64,000 nt of DNA from Oceanicaulis sp. HTCC2633. GTDB taxonomy: Bacteria > Pseudomonadota > Alphaproteobacteria > Caulobacterales > Maricaulaceae. Made by a program: the position numbers and the translations under genes. The notes beneath the pieces are model-generated. The model searched no databases. It saw only the letters and a list, made by a program, of their open reading frames with translations, and was not told the origin of the DNA. Each line of letters opens with the position of its first letter. The stretch's first letter is position 1. This document shows, piece by piece, positions 57,634 through 64,000 of this stretch. The stretch spans positions 2,571,425 through 2,635,424 of the forward strand of contig NZ_CH672428.1 of NCBI RefSeq assembly GCF_000152745.1, in the 5' to 3' direction.

Positions 57634-58818
57634 GTGATCGCACTCGCTCTTCCGCTCAGCGTCCTGTCCCTGGCTCTGGCGGACACGTCCGCCTCTGCGC
57701 GTTCGCCCGACGCTGATGCGCCTCTGCGCGCCATGGAGGAAGCGCTCGACTATCTCGACGCGTTCCAGCTCGAAGTCGCTGATGTCGCCCAGCATGAGCG
57801 GATGGTGGGATTTGCGGCGGCGATCCTGGAAAACGGAGAGCCGGTGGCGATCTACACCTCTGGCGAGACGCGACGCGGTTCAGGCGAGGCGGTGACCGCA
57901 GACACGGTGTTCCGTCTTGCGTCCGTGTCCAAGACCTTTGCCGGAACCATGATGGGCCTTCTGGATGAGGCGGGTCTTGTAAGCCTGGATGCGCGTGTGC
58001 CCGAGAGCATTCTCGATCTGTCCGGCGAACGCCAGCCGACCTGGCGCGAGCTCGCCAGCCATCAGACCGGCTTGCCGCCGAACGCCTATGACAATCTGAT
58101 CGAGGCGGGACGGGATGCGCACACCGTGCGCGCACGCCTGACCGAAGTGCCGCTCATGTGTCCGATGGGCGATTGCTATACCTATCAGAATGTGGCGTTC
58201 GACGTGGTGCGCGATCTGATCGAAGACGCCACTGGCCAGACCTATCAGGACGCCGTGCAGACCTATCTGTTTGATCCGCTTGGCATGCAGAGCGCCGGCT
58301 TCGGGGCTGAAAACCTCGAGCGCGCGGAAAGCTGGGCGGCGCCACATTTCGGACGCCGTCAGCGGTTAGGCGGTGCGGCGACGGATTATGACACCCTGCC
58401 GGCTGCGGCAGGCGTCTCGCTAAGCCTGAATGACCTGATCATCTGGGCTCAGGCCCAGATGGATCCTGAAGCGTTCGGTTTGCCGGCGGGCGCGATTGAA
58501 CGCGCGCACACCCCGCAAACCCGCTCGCTGCGGGAAACCCGCAATCTGCGCCGACTGGGCCGGGTGGAGGACACCTCCTATGGCCTGGGGTGGCGCATTT
58601 ATGACTGGCAGGGCGAGCGCACGCTGATCGTGCATGGCGGCGCGCTGGCCGGCTATGGCTCCCAGGTCGTTCTGGAACCTGAAACCGGTTTCGCCTTCGT
58701 TGCGTTGTGGAATGCAGACTTCGGCCTGCCGCGCCTGCTCTGGCCGACAGCAATGGATATGCGCACCGGCGATGGCCCTGGGGCCTTCGTCGACGATGCG
58801 ATCGCTCGGATGAGATAA
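57634..58818 (+). CDS. Serine hydrolase, beta-lactamase class C fold, inside the agu cluster
   Basis: A 394-residue exported protein with GTG start and a signal peptide (MIALALPLSVLSLALA). Active-site motifs are SVSK (S97, K100) and YQN near residue 188; the HGG in IVHGGALAGYGS fits the third conserved element. It belongs to the penicillin-binding-protein-like esterase and D-aminopeptidase group. Its stop overlaps the aguB start (TAATG), so it is translated with a cytoplasmic polyamine enzyme although it is itself periplasmic. The link between them is not obvious. Confidence 0.82.
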   Translation: MIALALPLSVLSLALADTSASARSPDADAPLRAMEEALDYLDAFQLEVADVAQHERMVGFAAAILENGEPVAIYTSGETRRGSGEAVTADTVFRLASVSKTFAGTMMGLLDEAGLVSLDARVPESILDLSGERQPTWRELASHQTGLPPNAYDNLIEAGRDAHTVRARLTEVPLMCPMGDCYTYQNVAFDVVRDLIEDATGQTYQDAVQTYLFDPLGMQSAGFGAENLERAESWAAPHFGRRQRLGGAATDYDTLPAAAGVSLSLNDLIIWAQAQMDPEAFGLPAGAIERAHTPQTRSLRETRNLRRLGRVEDTSYGLGWRIYDWQGERTLIVHGGALAGYGSQVVLEPETGFAFVALWNADFGLPRLLWPTAMDMRTGDGPGAFVDDAIARMR

Positions 58819-59651
58819 TGACCGAAACTTTCACGATGGGGGTCCTGCAAGCGCCGCTGGGCGGCGATATGGACGCCAATATCAAGACCATTTCCGATCT
58901 GGTGCGCGAAGCGGCCGGGCAGGGGGCGCAGGTGATCCTGCCGCCCGAACTGTTCCAGGGCCCGTATTTCTGCAAGACCCAGGTCGAGGACTGGTTCGCG
59001 ACCGCCTATCCGGCGATGGAGCATCCGTGCGTCATCGCCATGCAGAAACTCGCGCAGGAACTGGATGTGGCCATTCCGGTCTCCATCTATGAACGCGAAG
59101 GGCCGCTTTACTACAACTCCATGGTCATGGTGGACGCTGGCGGCAAGGCGCTGGGCGTCTATCGCAAGAGCCATATCCCCGATGGCCCGGGCTATCAGGA
59201 GAAGTATTATTTCCGCCCCGGCGATACGGGCTTTCGGGTCTGGGACACGAAGTTCGGCAAGGTGGGCGTGGGCATTTGCTGGGACCAGTGGTTCCCCGAG
59301 GCGGCCCGCTCCATGGCGCTTCTGGGCGCGGAAATGTTGCTTTACCCGACCGCTATCGGCGCCGAGCCGCAAGCGCCGGAGATGGATACCGCCGCCGCCT
59401 GGCGCCGGGCCATGCAGGGCCACGCCGTCTCCAACTGTATTCCGATTGGCGCCGCCAACCGGATCGGCGATGAGGACGGTCAGGTCTTCTACGGGACCAG
59501 CTTCATTTGCGACAATACGGGCGAGGTGAAAGCCGAGCTGGGCCGGACCGAGACCGGGGTGCTGACCGCCACGTTTGACCGCAAGGCGCTCGACACCTTC
59601 CGCGCCGCCTGGGGCTTTTTCCGCGATCGTCGTCCGGAGCTGTATCTCTAG
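58818..59651 (+). CDS. aguB: N-carbamoylputrescine amidase
   Basis: A 277-residue carbon-nitrogen hydrolase producing putrescine, CO2 and ammonia from N-carbamoylputrescine. The nitrilase triad is visible: E44 in PPELFQGPYF, K117 in YRKSHIPDGPGYQEKYYF, and C154 in GICWDQWFPEAAR. The motif PDGPGYQEKYYF is typical of AguB. The frame opens further upstream, but ATG at 58818 overlaps the previous stop and starts the conserved N-terminus. Confidence 0.92.
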   Translation: MTETFTMGVLQAPLGGDMDANIKTISDLVREAAGQGAQVILPPELFQGPYFCKTQVEDWFATAYPAMEHPCVIAMQKLAQELDVAIPVSIYEREGPLYYNSMVMVDAGGKALGVYRKSHIPDGPGYQEKYYFRPGDTGFRVWDTKFGKVGVGICWDQWFPEAARSMALLGAEMLLYPTAIGAEPQAPEMDTAAAWRRAMQGHAVSNCIPIGAANRIGDEDGQVFYGTSFICDNTGEVKAELGRTETGVLTATFDRKALDTFRAAWGFFRDRRPELYL

Positions 59652-59697
59652 ATCGCAACGCGGAACCGGGTGCGCGTTCTGCGCGTTAGCGATGAAA

Positions 59698-59760
59698 GAC
59701 CGGCGTTTGCCGGTCCTGAAACCTTGCAGAGCGCCGCCCGGACATGATGTCCGGCGCGGC
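59698..59760 (+). other. Two adjacent hairpins before the GNAT-nitrilase gene
   Basis: GACCGGC-GTTT-GCCGGTC (59698-59715) and CCGGACAT-G-ATGTCCGG within 59731-59760, extended by further G/C pairs. No T-run follows, so they are probably mRNA structure or a processing site rather than terminators. Confidence 0.4.
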
Positions 59761-59789
59761 GTCGCCTGTGATGCGCAGAAGGACTTCGT

Positions 59790-61334
59790 ATGACCCAGAC
59801 CCGCCGCTCCGCAAAACTTCTGGTCCGGACCGCCACGCTGGCCGACGTGCCCGCCATTCTGGACCTGCAGGAGCGGGCCTATCCGGGCTGGGATCCTGAC
59901 ACTCCGGCGATGATCCGGGGTCAGATCGCTAACTTCCCAGATGGCCAGTTCGTCGTTGAGTATGAAGGCGATCTGGTGGGCTGGTGCGCCAGCTTCATCA
60001 TCGATGAGGAGGCGGCCTTCTCCCGCCACACCTGGGCCAGCATTACCGGCGGCGGCTTCGCGGCCCGTCATGATCCCGATGGCGACTGGGTTTATGGCAT
60101 GGAAGTGGCGGTCGATCCCAGCCGTCGTCGCCTGCGCATTGGTCAGCGCCTCTACGATGCACGCAAGGCCCTGTGCGAGGAATGGGGGCTGAAGGGTGTC
60201 GTCTTTGGCGGCCGCATGGCGGGCTTCCGTCGCAAGCGCAAGCAATATCCCACGCCGCAGGATTATCTTGACGCCGTGGTGAGCAATGAGCTGCGCGATC
60301 CGGTGCTGAACTTCCAGATGCGCATGGGCTATGAACCGGCGGGCGTTCTGAAGGGCTATCTGCCCGATGACAAGGACTCCGGCGGCGCGGCGGCCCGCAT
60401 GGTCTGGCGCAATCCCATGTATGTGGAGAGCAATGGTCCGGTGAACCGGCCAACGCCGAACACCGTGCGCGTGGCGGCGATCCAGATGGCGATGCGGTCC
60501 ATGGAGACGCTCAAGGAATTCGAGCGCAATGTCGAATACTTCGTCGAGGTCTGCTCGGACTATCGCGCCGATTTCTGCGTCTTCCCCGAAATGTTCACGG
60601 TGGCCTTGCTGGCGCTGGAAAAGCGCAAGCTGACGCCTGAGGAGAGCATCGCGGCGCTGTCGCGGCACACCCCGCGCTTCATCGAGCTGATGAGCACGCT
60701 GGCGGTGCGCTACAACATCAACATTGTGGGCGGCTCTCACCCTACCCGCACCGATGACGGCGACATCCAGAATGTCGCCTATGTCTTCCTGCGCGACGGC
60801 TCCGTTCATGCCCAGGAGAAGATCCACCCCACGCCGAATGAACGCTATTGGTGGAACATCAAGGGCGGCGATGCGGTCGCCACCATCCCCACCGATTGCG
60901 GGCCGGTGGGCGTGCTGATCTGCTATGACACCGAATTCCCCGAACTGGCCCGTCGTCTGGCCGATGAAGGCGCGAAGATCATCTTCGCCCCCTACGCCAC
61001 CGATGACCGGGGCGGGCATTTGCGGGTGCGCTATTGCGCCCATGCGCGCGCCATCGAGAACCAGCTCTATGTGGTCACAGCGGGCAATGTGGGCAATCTG
61101 CCCGGCGTTGAGAACATGGATATCAACTACGCCCAGAGCGCCATCCTGACCCCGTGCGACTTCCCCTTCGCCCGCGACGGGATTGCGGCTGAGACCAGCG
61201 AGAATGTGGAGACGATCGCGGTGGCGGACCTGCACCTTGATGATCTCGTGCAGGCGCGCCGGTCAGGCACGGTCCGCAATCTGCGTGACCGTCGCTTTGA
61301 TCTGTACCGGATTGTCTGGAAGGATCGCGGCTAG
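59790..61334 (+). CDS. Bifunctional GNAT acetyltransferase / carbon-nitrogen hydrolase
   Basis: A 514-residue fusion. Residues about 10-205 are a GNAT domain (VRTATLADVPAILDLQERAYPG, with MEVAVDPSRRRLRIGQRLYDARK as the CoA loop region). Residues about 225-505 are a nitrilase-superfamily amidase with the triad in VFPEMFTVALL, AQEKIHPTPNERYWW and LICYDTEFPELARRLA. The architecture is known but its substrate is not. It lies 138 bases after aguB; acting on putrescine or another amine is a plausible guess. Confidence 0.88.
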   Translation: MTQTRRSAKLLVRTATLADVPAILDLQERAYPGWDPDTPAMIRGQIANFPDGQFVVEYEGDLVGWCASFIIDEEAAFSRHTWASITGGGFAARHDPDGDWVYGMEVAVDPSRRRLRIGQRLYDARKALCEEWGLKGVVFGGRMAGFRRKRKQYPTPQDYLDAVVSNELRDPVLNFQMRMGYEPAGVLKGYLPDDKDSGGAAARMVWRNPMYVESNGPVNRPTPNTVRVAAIQMAMRSMETLKEFERNVEYFVEVCSDYRADFCVFPEMFTVALLALEKRKLTPEESIAALSRHTPRFIELMSTLAVRYNINIVGGSHPTRTDDGDIQNVAYVFLRDGSVHAQEKIHPTPNERYWWNIKGGDAVATIPTDCGPVGVLICYDTEFPELARRLADEGAKIIFAPYATDDRGGHLRVRYCAHARAIENQLYVVTAGNVGNLPGVENMDINYAQSAILTPCDFPFARDGIAAETSENVETIAVADLHLDDLVQARRSGTVRNLRDRRFDLYRIVWKDRG

Positions 61335-61340
61335 GGCGGT

Positions 61341-61538
61341 TTATTTCGCCGGGCGTCCCGGGACCATCAGGGCGAGCGCCACAGCGCCCGCAAGCCCCGG
61401 CCAGGTGAAGGCCACGGCCTGATCGATCGCGCCGCCCATAAGGCTAAGCGCGCCGGCCAGCAGGCCGCCCAGGGCGATGAAAGCCGCCATGGCGAGTATG
61501 ATCAGACGAAACGACACGGTCGGACGCTCCCACACCAT
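61341..61538 (-). CDS. Small two-helix membrane protein
   Basis: Unrecognised 65-residue protein with two hydrophobic helices (about residues 11-33 and 40-58) and charged ends. ATG at 61538 has GGAGCG-like sequence some distance off. Convergent with the GNAT-nitrilase gene, 6 bases away. Its membrane-protein-like composition supports it as real, but nothing indicates a role. Confidence 0.5.
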   Translation of the reverse strand: MVWERPTVSFRLIILAMAAFIALGGLLAGALSLMGGAIDQAVAFTWPGLAGAVALALMVPGRPAK

Positions 61539-61589
61539 TACGGCGCGAGTATGGCTCGATCCGGCTAATATTTGGTAAGGGCCGCGCGT

Positions 61590-62243
61590 CTAGCTCGCCA
61601 GAAGCGCGCCCTGAATGCCGTCAAAGATGAACTGGGCGGCCAGAGCCGCCAGGATGACGCCCAGAATGCGCGTGATCATGGCGGCCAGCGTGTCGCCGAT
61701 CAGTTTCATGATCGCGCCCACGGCCAGGAACAACACGAGGCAGAGCAGCAGGTTCGCGCCCATGCCGACGAACACCATCAGTTGCCCGCCCAGACCTTCA
61801 GCCTCGTTCATGAACAGCATGATCGAGGCGATCGCGCCGGGACCGGCCAGCATCGGGATGGCCATGGGGAAGACGGAAATGTCCTCATGCGTGCCGGGAA
61901 TTTCCTCATCGGCTTCGTTGAGGGCCTCGGCGCGTTCCTCGCGACGCTTGGAGCGCGTCTCGAAGATCATGTCGAGCGCCAGCATGAACAGCAGCACGCC
62001 GCCCGCGGCGCGGAAGGCGTCGAGACTGACATGCAGAGCGTCAAGCAGCCATTCCCCCAGATAGGCGAAGCCGAACAGGACAGCGGTCGCGATCAGCACG
62101 GATTTGATGGCCATCACGCGCCGGTGCGCATTGGTGGAGCCTTCGGTCAGGCTCGCGAAGATCGGCGCCACGCCGATCGGGTCGATCACGACGAAAAACG
62201 TGACGAGCGAAGCCGTCATGAGGCTCAGATCCAGCGCGTCCAT
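61590..62243 (-). CDS. marC: MarC-family (UPF0056) membrane protein
   Basis: A 217-residue integral membrane protein with six helices, the family motif VVIDPIGVAPIFASLT in the first helix pair, RAAGGVLLFMLALDMI, and PMAIPMLAGPGAIASIM. E. coli MarC was once linked to multiple antibiotic resistance, but that role was withdrawn; the function is unknown, possibly transport. Monocistronic by spacing. Confidence 0.88.
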   Translation of the reverse strand: MDALDLSLMTASLVTFFVVIDPIGVAPIFASLTEGSTNAHRRVMAIKSVLIATAVLFGFAYLGEWLLDALHVSLDAFRAAGGVLLFMLALDMIFETRSKRREERAEALNEADEEIPGTHEDISVFPMAIPMLAGPGAIASIMLFMNEAEGLGGQLMVFVGMGANLLLCLVLFLAVGAIMKLIGDTLAAMITRILGVILAALAAQFIFDGIQGALLAS

Positions 62244-62380
62244 GTGCAGTCCCCAGATGAAACGATGCGTTGCATTTGCGGCCTAACACGAGCGGAGGGG
62301 CTTGGCGAGGCCACGCGAACGCATTCCCGCTTTGCCAAAACGCCAGTTCGTCGCGCTCCGGTCTGAGGGCGCTTCTGGAG

Positions 62381-63598
62381 CTAGCCGGGCATCTGCATCG
62401 GGGTGAGCGCGCGCGCCTCTTCGGCGGCTTGCTGGCGGCGGGCTTCGGGCAGCGCGATCAGTCCGCGTTCCGCCAGATAGCCGAACGGACCCCACGCATC
62501 CTCGCTGGTCAGCTCCTCCACGAAGGCCTGCAGGCCCGGCGCAACGCCGTCATGCTGGTTCTTGACGTACACGAACAAGGAACGCGAGCCGGGATAGACG
62601 CCGTTGGAGATGTTCTCATAGGTCGGTTCGATCCCGTCGATGCGCGCGGCCTGGATGCGGTCGCCATTCTGCTCGAGGAAGGAATAGCCGAAAATCCCGA
62701 AGGCGGAGGGGGAGTTCGCGAGAGTCTGTACGATCGTGTTGTCGTTCTCGCCTGCGTCCACCCACGCGCCATCCTCGCGAATGCGGGAGGCCAGGCGTTC
62801 GAACATGTGCGCATCCGTGTCGCTAAGCTCATCCAGACAGGGCACATGCTGGGCGCCCTCGATCATGTCGAGTTCGACAAAGGCGTCGCGCGTCCCCGAG
62901 GTGGGCGGCGGTCCAAACACCTCGATGCGTTGAGACGGCAATTCGGCTGAAATGTCGGACCAGCGCTGGAACGGGTTGGTGATGAAGGAATCACAGGAAA
63001 ACCCGGCGATCTCGCCATAGTTTCGGCCTTCGCTGATCTCGCCCCGCCCGTCAAACAAGGGACGGCCCTCGGCGTCCACCGGCATCGGGGTTTCAGCGAC
63101 CAGGGCCAGGAAAAGCTGAACGCGCTCGATGTCCATGGCGTCCGAAACCACGGAATTGCCCAGGACGATCCCGTCATATCCGATCGGGATTTCGGTAATG
63201 GCCACGACGCCATTGTCCTGGCACAGCTGGTACTCGGTCGCCTTGATGGGGCGCGATGCTCCGGTGAGATCGGGAAAGCCCAGCCCCACGCCGGCGCAGA
63301 ACAGGTTCATGCCCCCGCCCGTGCCGGTTGATTCCACCACCGGGGTCGGGAAAGCGCTCTTGGCGCCGAAATTCTCTGCGACCGCGGTGGCGAAGGGAAA
63401 CACGGTGGAGGACCCCACCATGCGCAGGCCCTCGCGCCCGCCAACCCCTGCGCCAAGATTCGCTGAAGTCTGGCCGGCGGGTTCGACCGTCTCGGCGGGT
63501 TCGTCGAGCAGGACAATCTCCTCACGGGGTTCGCCGCACGCAGCGAGGGCCAGCATCGCCAGAGCGATGAAACCATGGTCGGCGCGCAGATAGGCCAT
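62381..63598 (-). CDS. pstS: Phosphate ABC transporter substrate-binding lipoprotein (PstS-like)
   Basis: A 405-residue phosphate-binding protein with a lipoprotein signal (MAYLRADHGFIALAMLALAAC, Cys21) and an unusually long acidic linker before the binding domain. Typical PstS-like segments are MVGSSTVFPFATAVAENF, STGTGGGMNLFCAGVG, TGASRPIK, GYDGIVLGNS and PPTSGTRDAF. It captures phosphate in the periplasm for the Pst permease, which is not in the window. The frame opens at 63658, but ATG at 63598 gives the signal and has AGGAGAA upstream. A Pho-box-like repeat lies 70-87 bases upstream. Confidence 0.85.
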   Translation of the reverse strand: MAYLRADHGFIALAMLALAACGEPREEIVLLDEPAETVEPAGQTSANLGAGVGGREGLRMVGSSTVFPFATAVAENFGAKSAFPTPVVESTGTGGGMNLFCAGVGLGFPDLTGASRPIKATEYQLCQDNGVVAITEIPIGYDGIVLGNSVVSDAMDIERVQLFLALVAETPMPVDAEGRPLFDGRGEISEGRNYGEIAGFSCDSFITNPFQRWSDISAELPSQRIEVFGPPPTSGTRDAFVELDMIEGAQHVPCLDELSDTDAHMFERLASRIREDGAWVDAGENDNTIVQTLANSPSAFGIFGYSFLEQNGDRIQAARIDGIEPTYENISNGVYPGSRSLFVYVKNQHDGVAPGLQAFVEELTSEDAWGPFGYLAERGLIALPEARRQQAAEEARALTPMQMPG

Positions 63599-63667
63599 GC
63601 ATGTTCTCCTGGAACTTTCAGATGCGGACAGCGTTGTGTCTTTTAACGCGACGAGCACGTCATTTGT

Positions 63668-63685
63668 ATGACAGGCGCGTGACTT
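63668..63685 (-). promoter_or_regulatory. Candidate PhoB box before pstS
   Basis: On the minus strand AAGTCAC-GCGC-CTGTCAT, with a perfect second half-site, and an AT-rich ACAA then ATGACGT beyond it. It lies 70-87 bases before the pstS ATG. Confidence 0.45.
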
Positions 63686-63839
63686 AATTGCCAGATCGCC
63701 TTTGGCGCAAAGGCATTCGGGCCGGTTTCCGGGGACGGGACGTCATATGCAAAACTTTTTTTTGAGGCGGATCGATGTTCTGATGAGCCGGTCAAAGAAT
63801 TCGGAGCCCGAAAAAAATGACAGGCGCGCGTATTTTCGG

Positions 63840-63857
63840 CTTTACATGGAAGGTCAC
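63840..63857 (+). promoter_or_regulatory. Possible PhoB box before the right-edge gene
   Basis: CTTTACA-TGGA-AGGTCAC in 7-4-7 spacing, 77-94 bases before the candidate GTG start at 63934. Several mismatches; credible mainly because of its matching position. Confidence 0.25.
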
Positions 63858-63933
63858 AGGTACTAATTCGCGCCGTCCCGGCGGAGGCGACGCGCTCGAT
63901 GCCGGATTGGGTTAACAACAAGCAGGGGGTTCC

Positions 63934-64000
63934 GTGAGTTGTCTCATTACCATACGCCCCTGGACCTGGTCCGCTCTCGGCCTGTCGAAGGCCCGGTCGC
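63934..64000 (+). CDS. Possible gene start running off the right edge
   Basis: GTG at 63934 with AGGGGG 5 bases upstream opens a frame (VSCLITIRPWTW...) to the end of the window. A TTG at 63939 in another frame is an alternative. Too short to identify. Divergent from pstS, so a pst/pho gene such as a sensor kinase or permease would be expected (inference). Confidence 0.3.
   Translation, partial: MSCLITIRPWTWSALGLSKARS

Larger units (their letters stand above)
63599..63933. other. Divergent intergenic region before pstS
   Basis: 335 bases with AT-rich patches. It holds a Pho-box-like repeat facing each direction (63668-63685 minus, 63840-63857 plus) and the 12-mer ATGACAGGCGCG twice (63668 and 63818). 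The 92-codon minus-strand ORF here is not protein-like. Confidence 0.5.

Noticed and set aside
54859-57795. 978-codon minus-strand frame opposite phoD and aguA
   Set aside because: Crosses two clear plus-strand genes; shadow.
58653-61235. 860-codon minus-strand frame opposite aguB and the GNAT-nitrilase gene
   Set aside because: Shadow of two well-supported enzymes.
63643-63921. 92-codon minus-strand frame upstream of pstS
   Set aside because: Occupies the regulatory region, Ser/Cys-rich with no ribosome site or motif.

Overview
The window looks like the chromosome of a high-GC marine alphaproteobacterium of the Maricaulales/Hyphomonadaceae type (Maricaulis/Oceanicaulis-like). The pointers are dense short operons with ATGA overlaps, several TonB-dependent receptors, Flp-pilus-type vWA proteins, and above all the arginine set argF'-argB/A-argC. 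That set uses N-acetylornithine carbamoyltransferase and a fused N-acetylglutamate kinase/synthase, a fusion known from Maricaulis and Xanthomonas. The taxonomy is an inference from gene content. I saw no rRNA, tRNA, CRISPR array or insertion sequence.

Layout. 1-6 kb: the end of a PutP-like symporter, an acetyltransferase, a zinc-uptake operon (ZIP permease, His-rich ZrgA-like protein, DUF3299 protein) behind a Zur-like palindrome, then bacterioferritin and its ferredoxin Bfd either side of a degenerate GGDEF/EAL-like protein. 6.4-12.4 kb: gltD-gltB glutamate synthase. 12.4-13 kb: an AT-rich insert with an orphan ORF that appears to split a tiny membrane-protein gene. 13-19.4 kb: YgjP-type metallopeptidase, aspartyl protease/PDZ protein, AlaC-type aminotransferase and two tandem TadG-like vWA proteins. 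19.4-28.2 kb: M28 peptidase, BASS transporter, N-acyl-D-amino-acid deacylase, SDR, penicillin-acylase-family enzyme and an EAL phosphodiesterase. 28.2-34.4 kb: a coupled serine hydrolase / GMC oxidoreductase / aldehyde dehydrogenase operon and a PQQ-type sugar dehydrogenase. 34.7-42 kb: a TonB-dependent receptor, a fatty-acid-hydroxylase-family protein, a ferritin-like diiron protein and an L,D-transpeptidase. 42-47.6 kb: the arginine operon, an exported MsrA and a GT39-type glycosyltransferase. 48-64 kb: two large Oar-like TonB-dependent receptors, a PhoD-type phosphatase, an agmatine-to-putrescine cluster (aguA, serine hydrolase, aguB, GNAT-nitrilase fusion), MarC and a PstS-like phosphate-binding lipoprotein.

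Two regulatory patterns link otherwise separate genes. First, 7-4-7 direct repeats resembling PhoB boxes lie about 55-110 bp before the start codons of both Oar-like receptors, the PhoD phosphatase, the PstS-like protein and a gene entering the right edge, suggesting a phosphate-starvation regulon in which the large receptors import phosphorylated compounds. Second, a palindrome TGAAC-N3-GTTCA recurs in front of the BASS transporter, the fatty-acid-hydroxylase operon and the diiron protein, with a one-mismatch copy before the hydrolase/GMC/ALDH operon, suggesting a common TetR-like lipid regulator. Both are read by eye and need a genome-wide motif scan.
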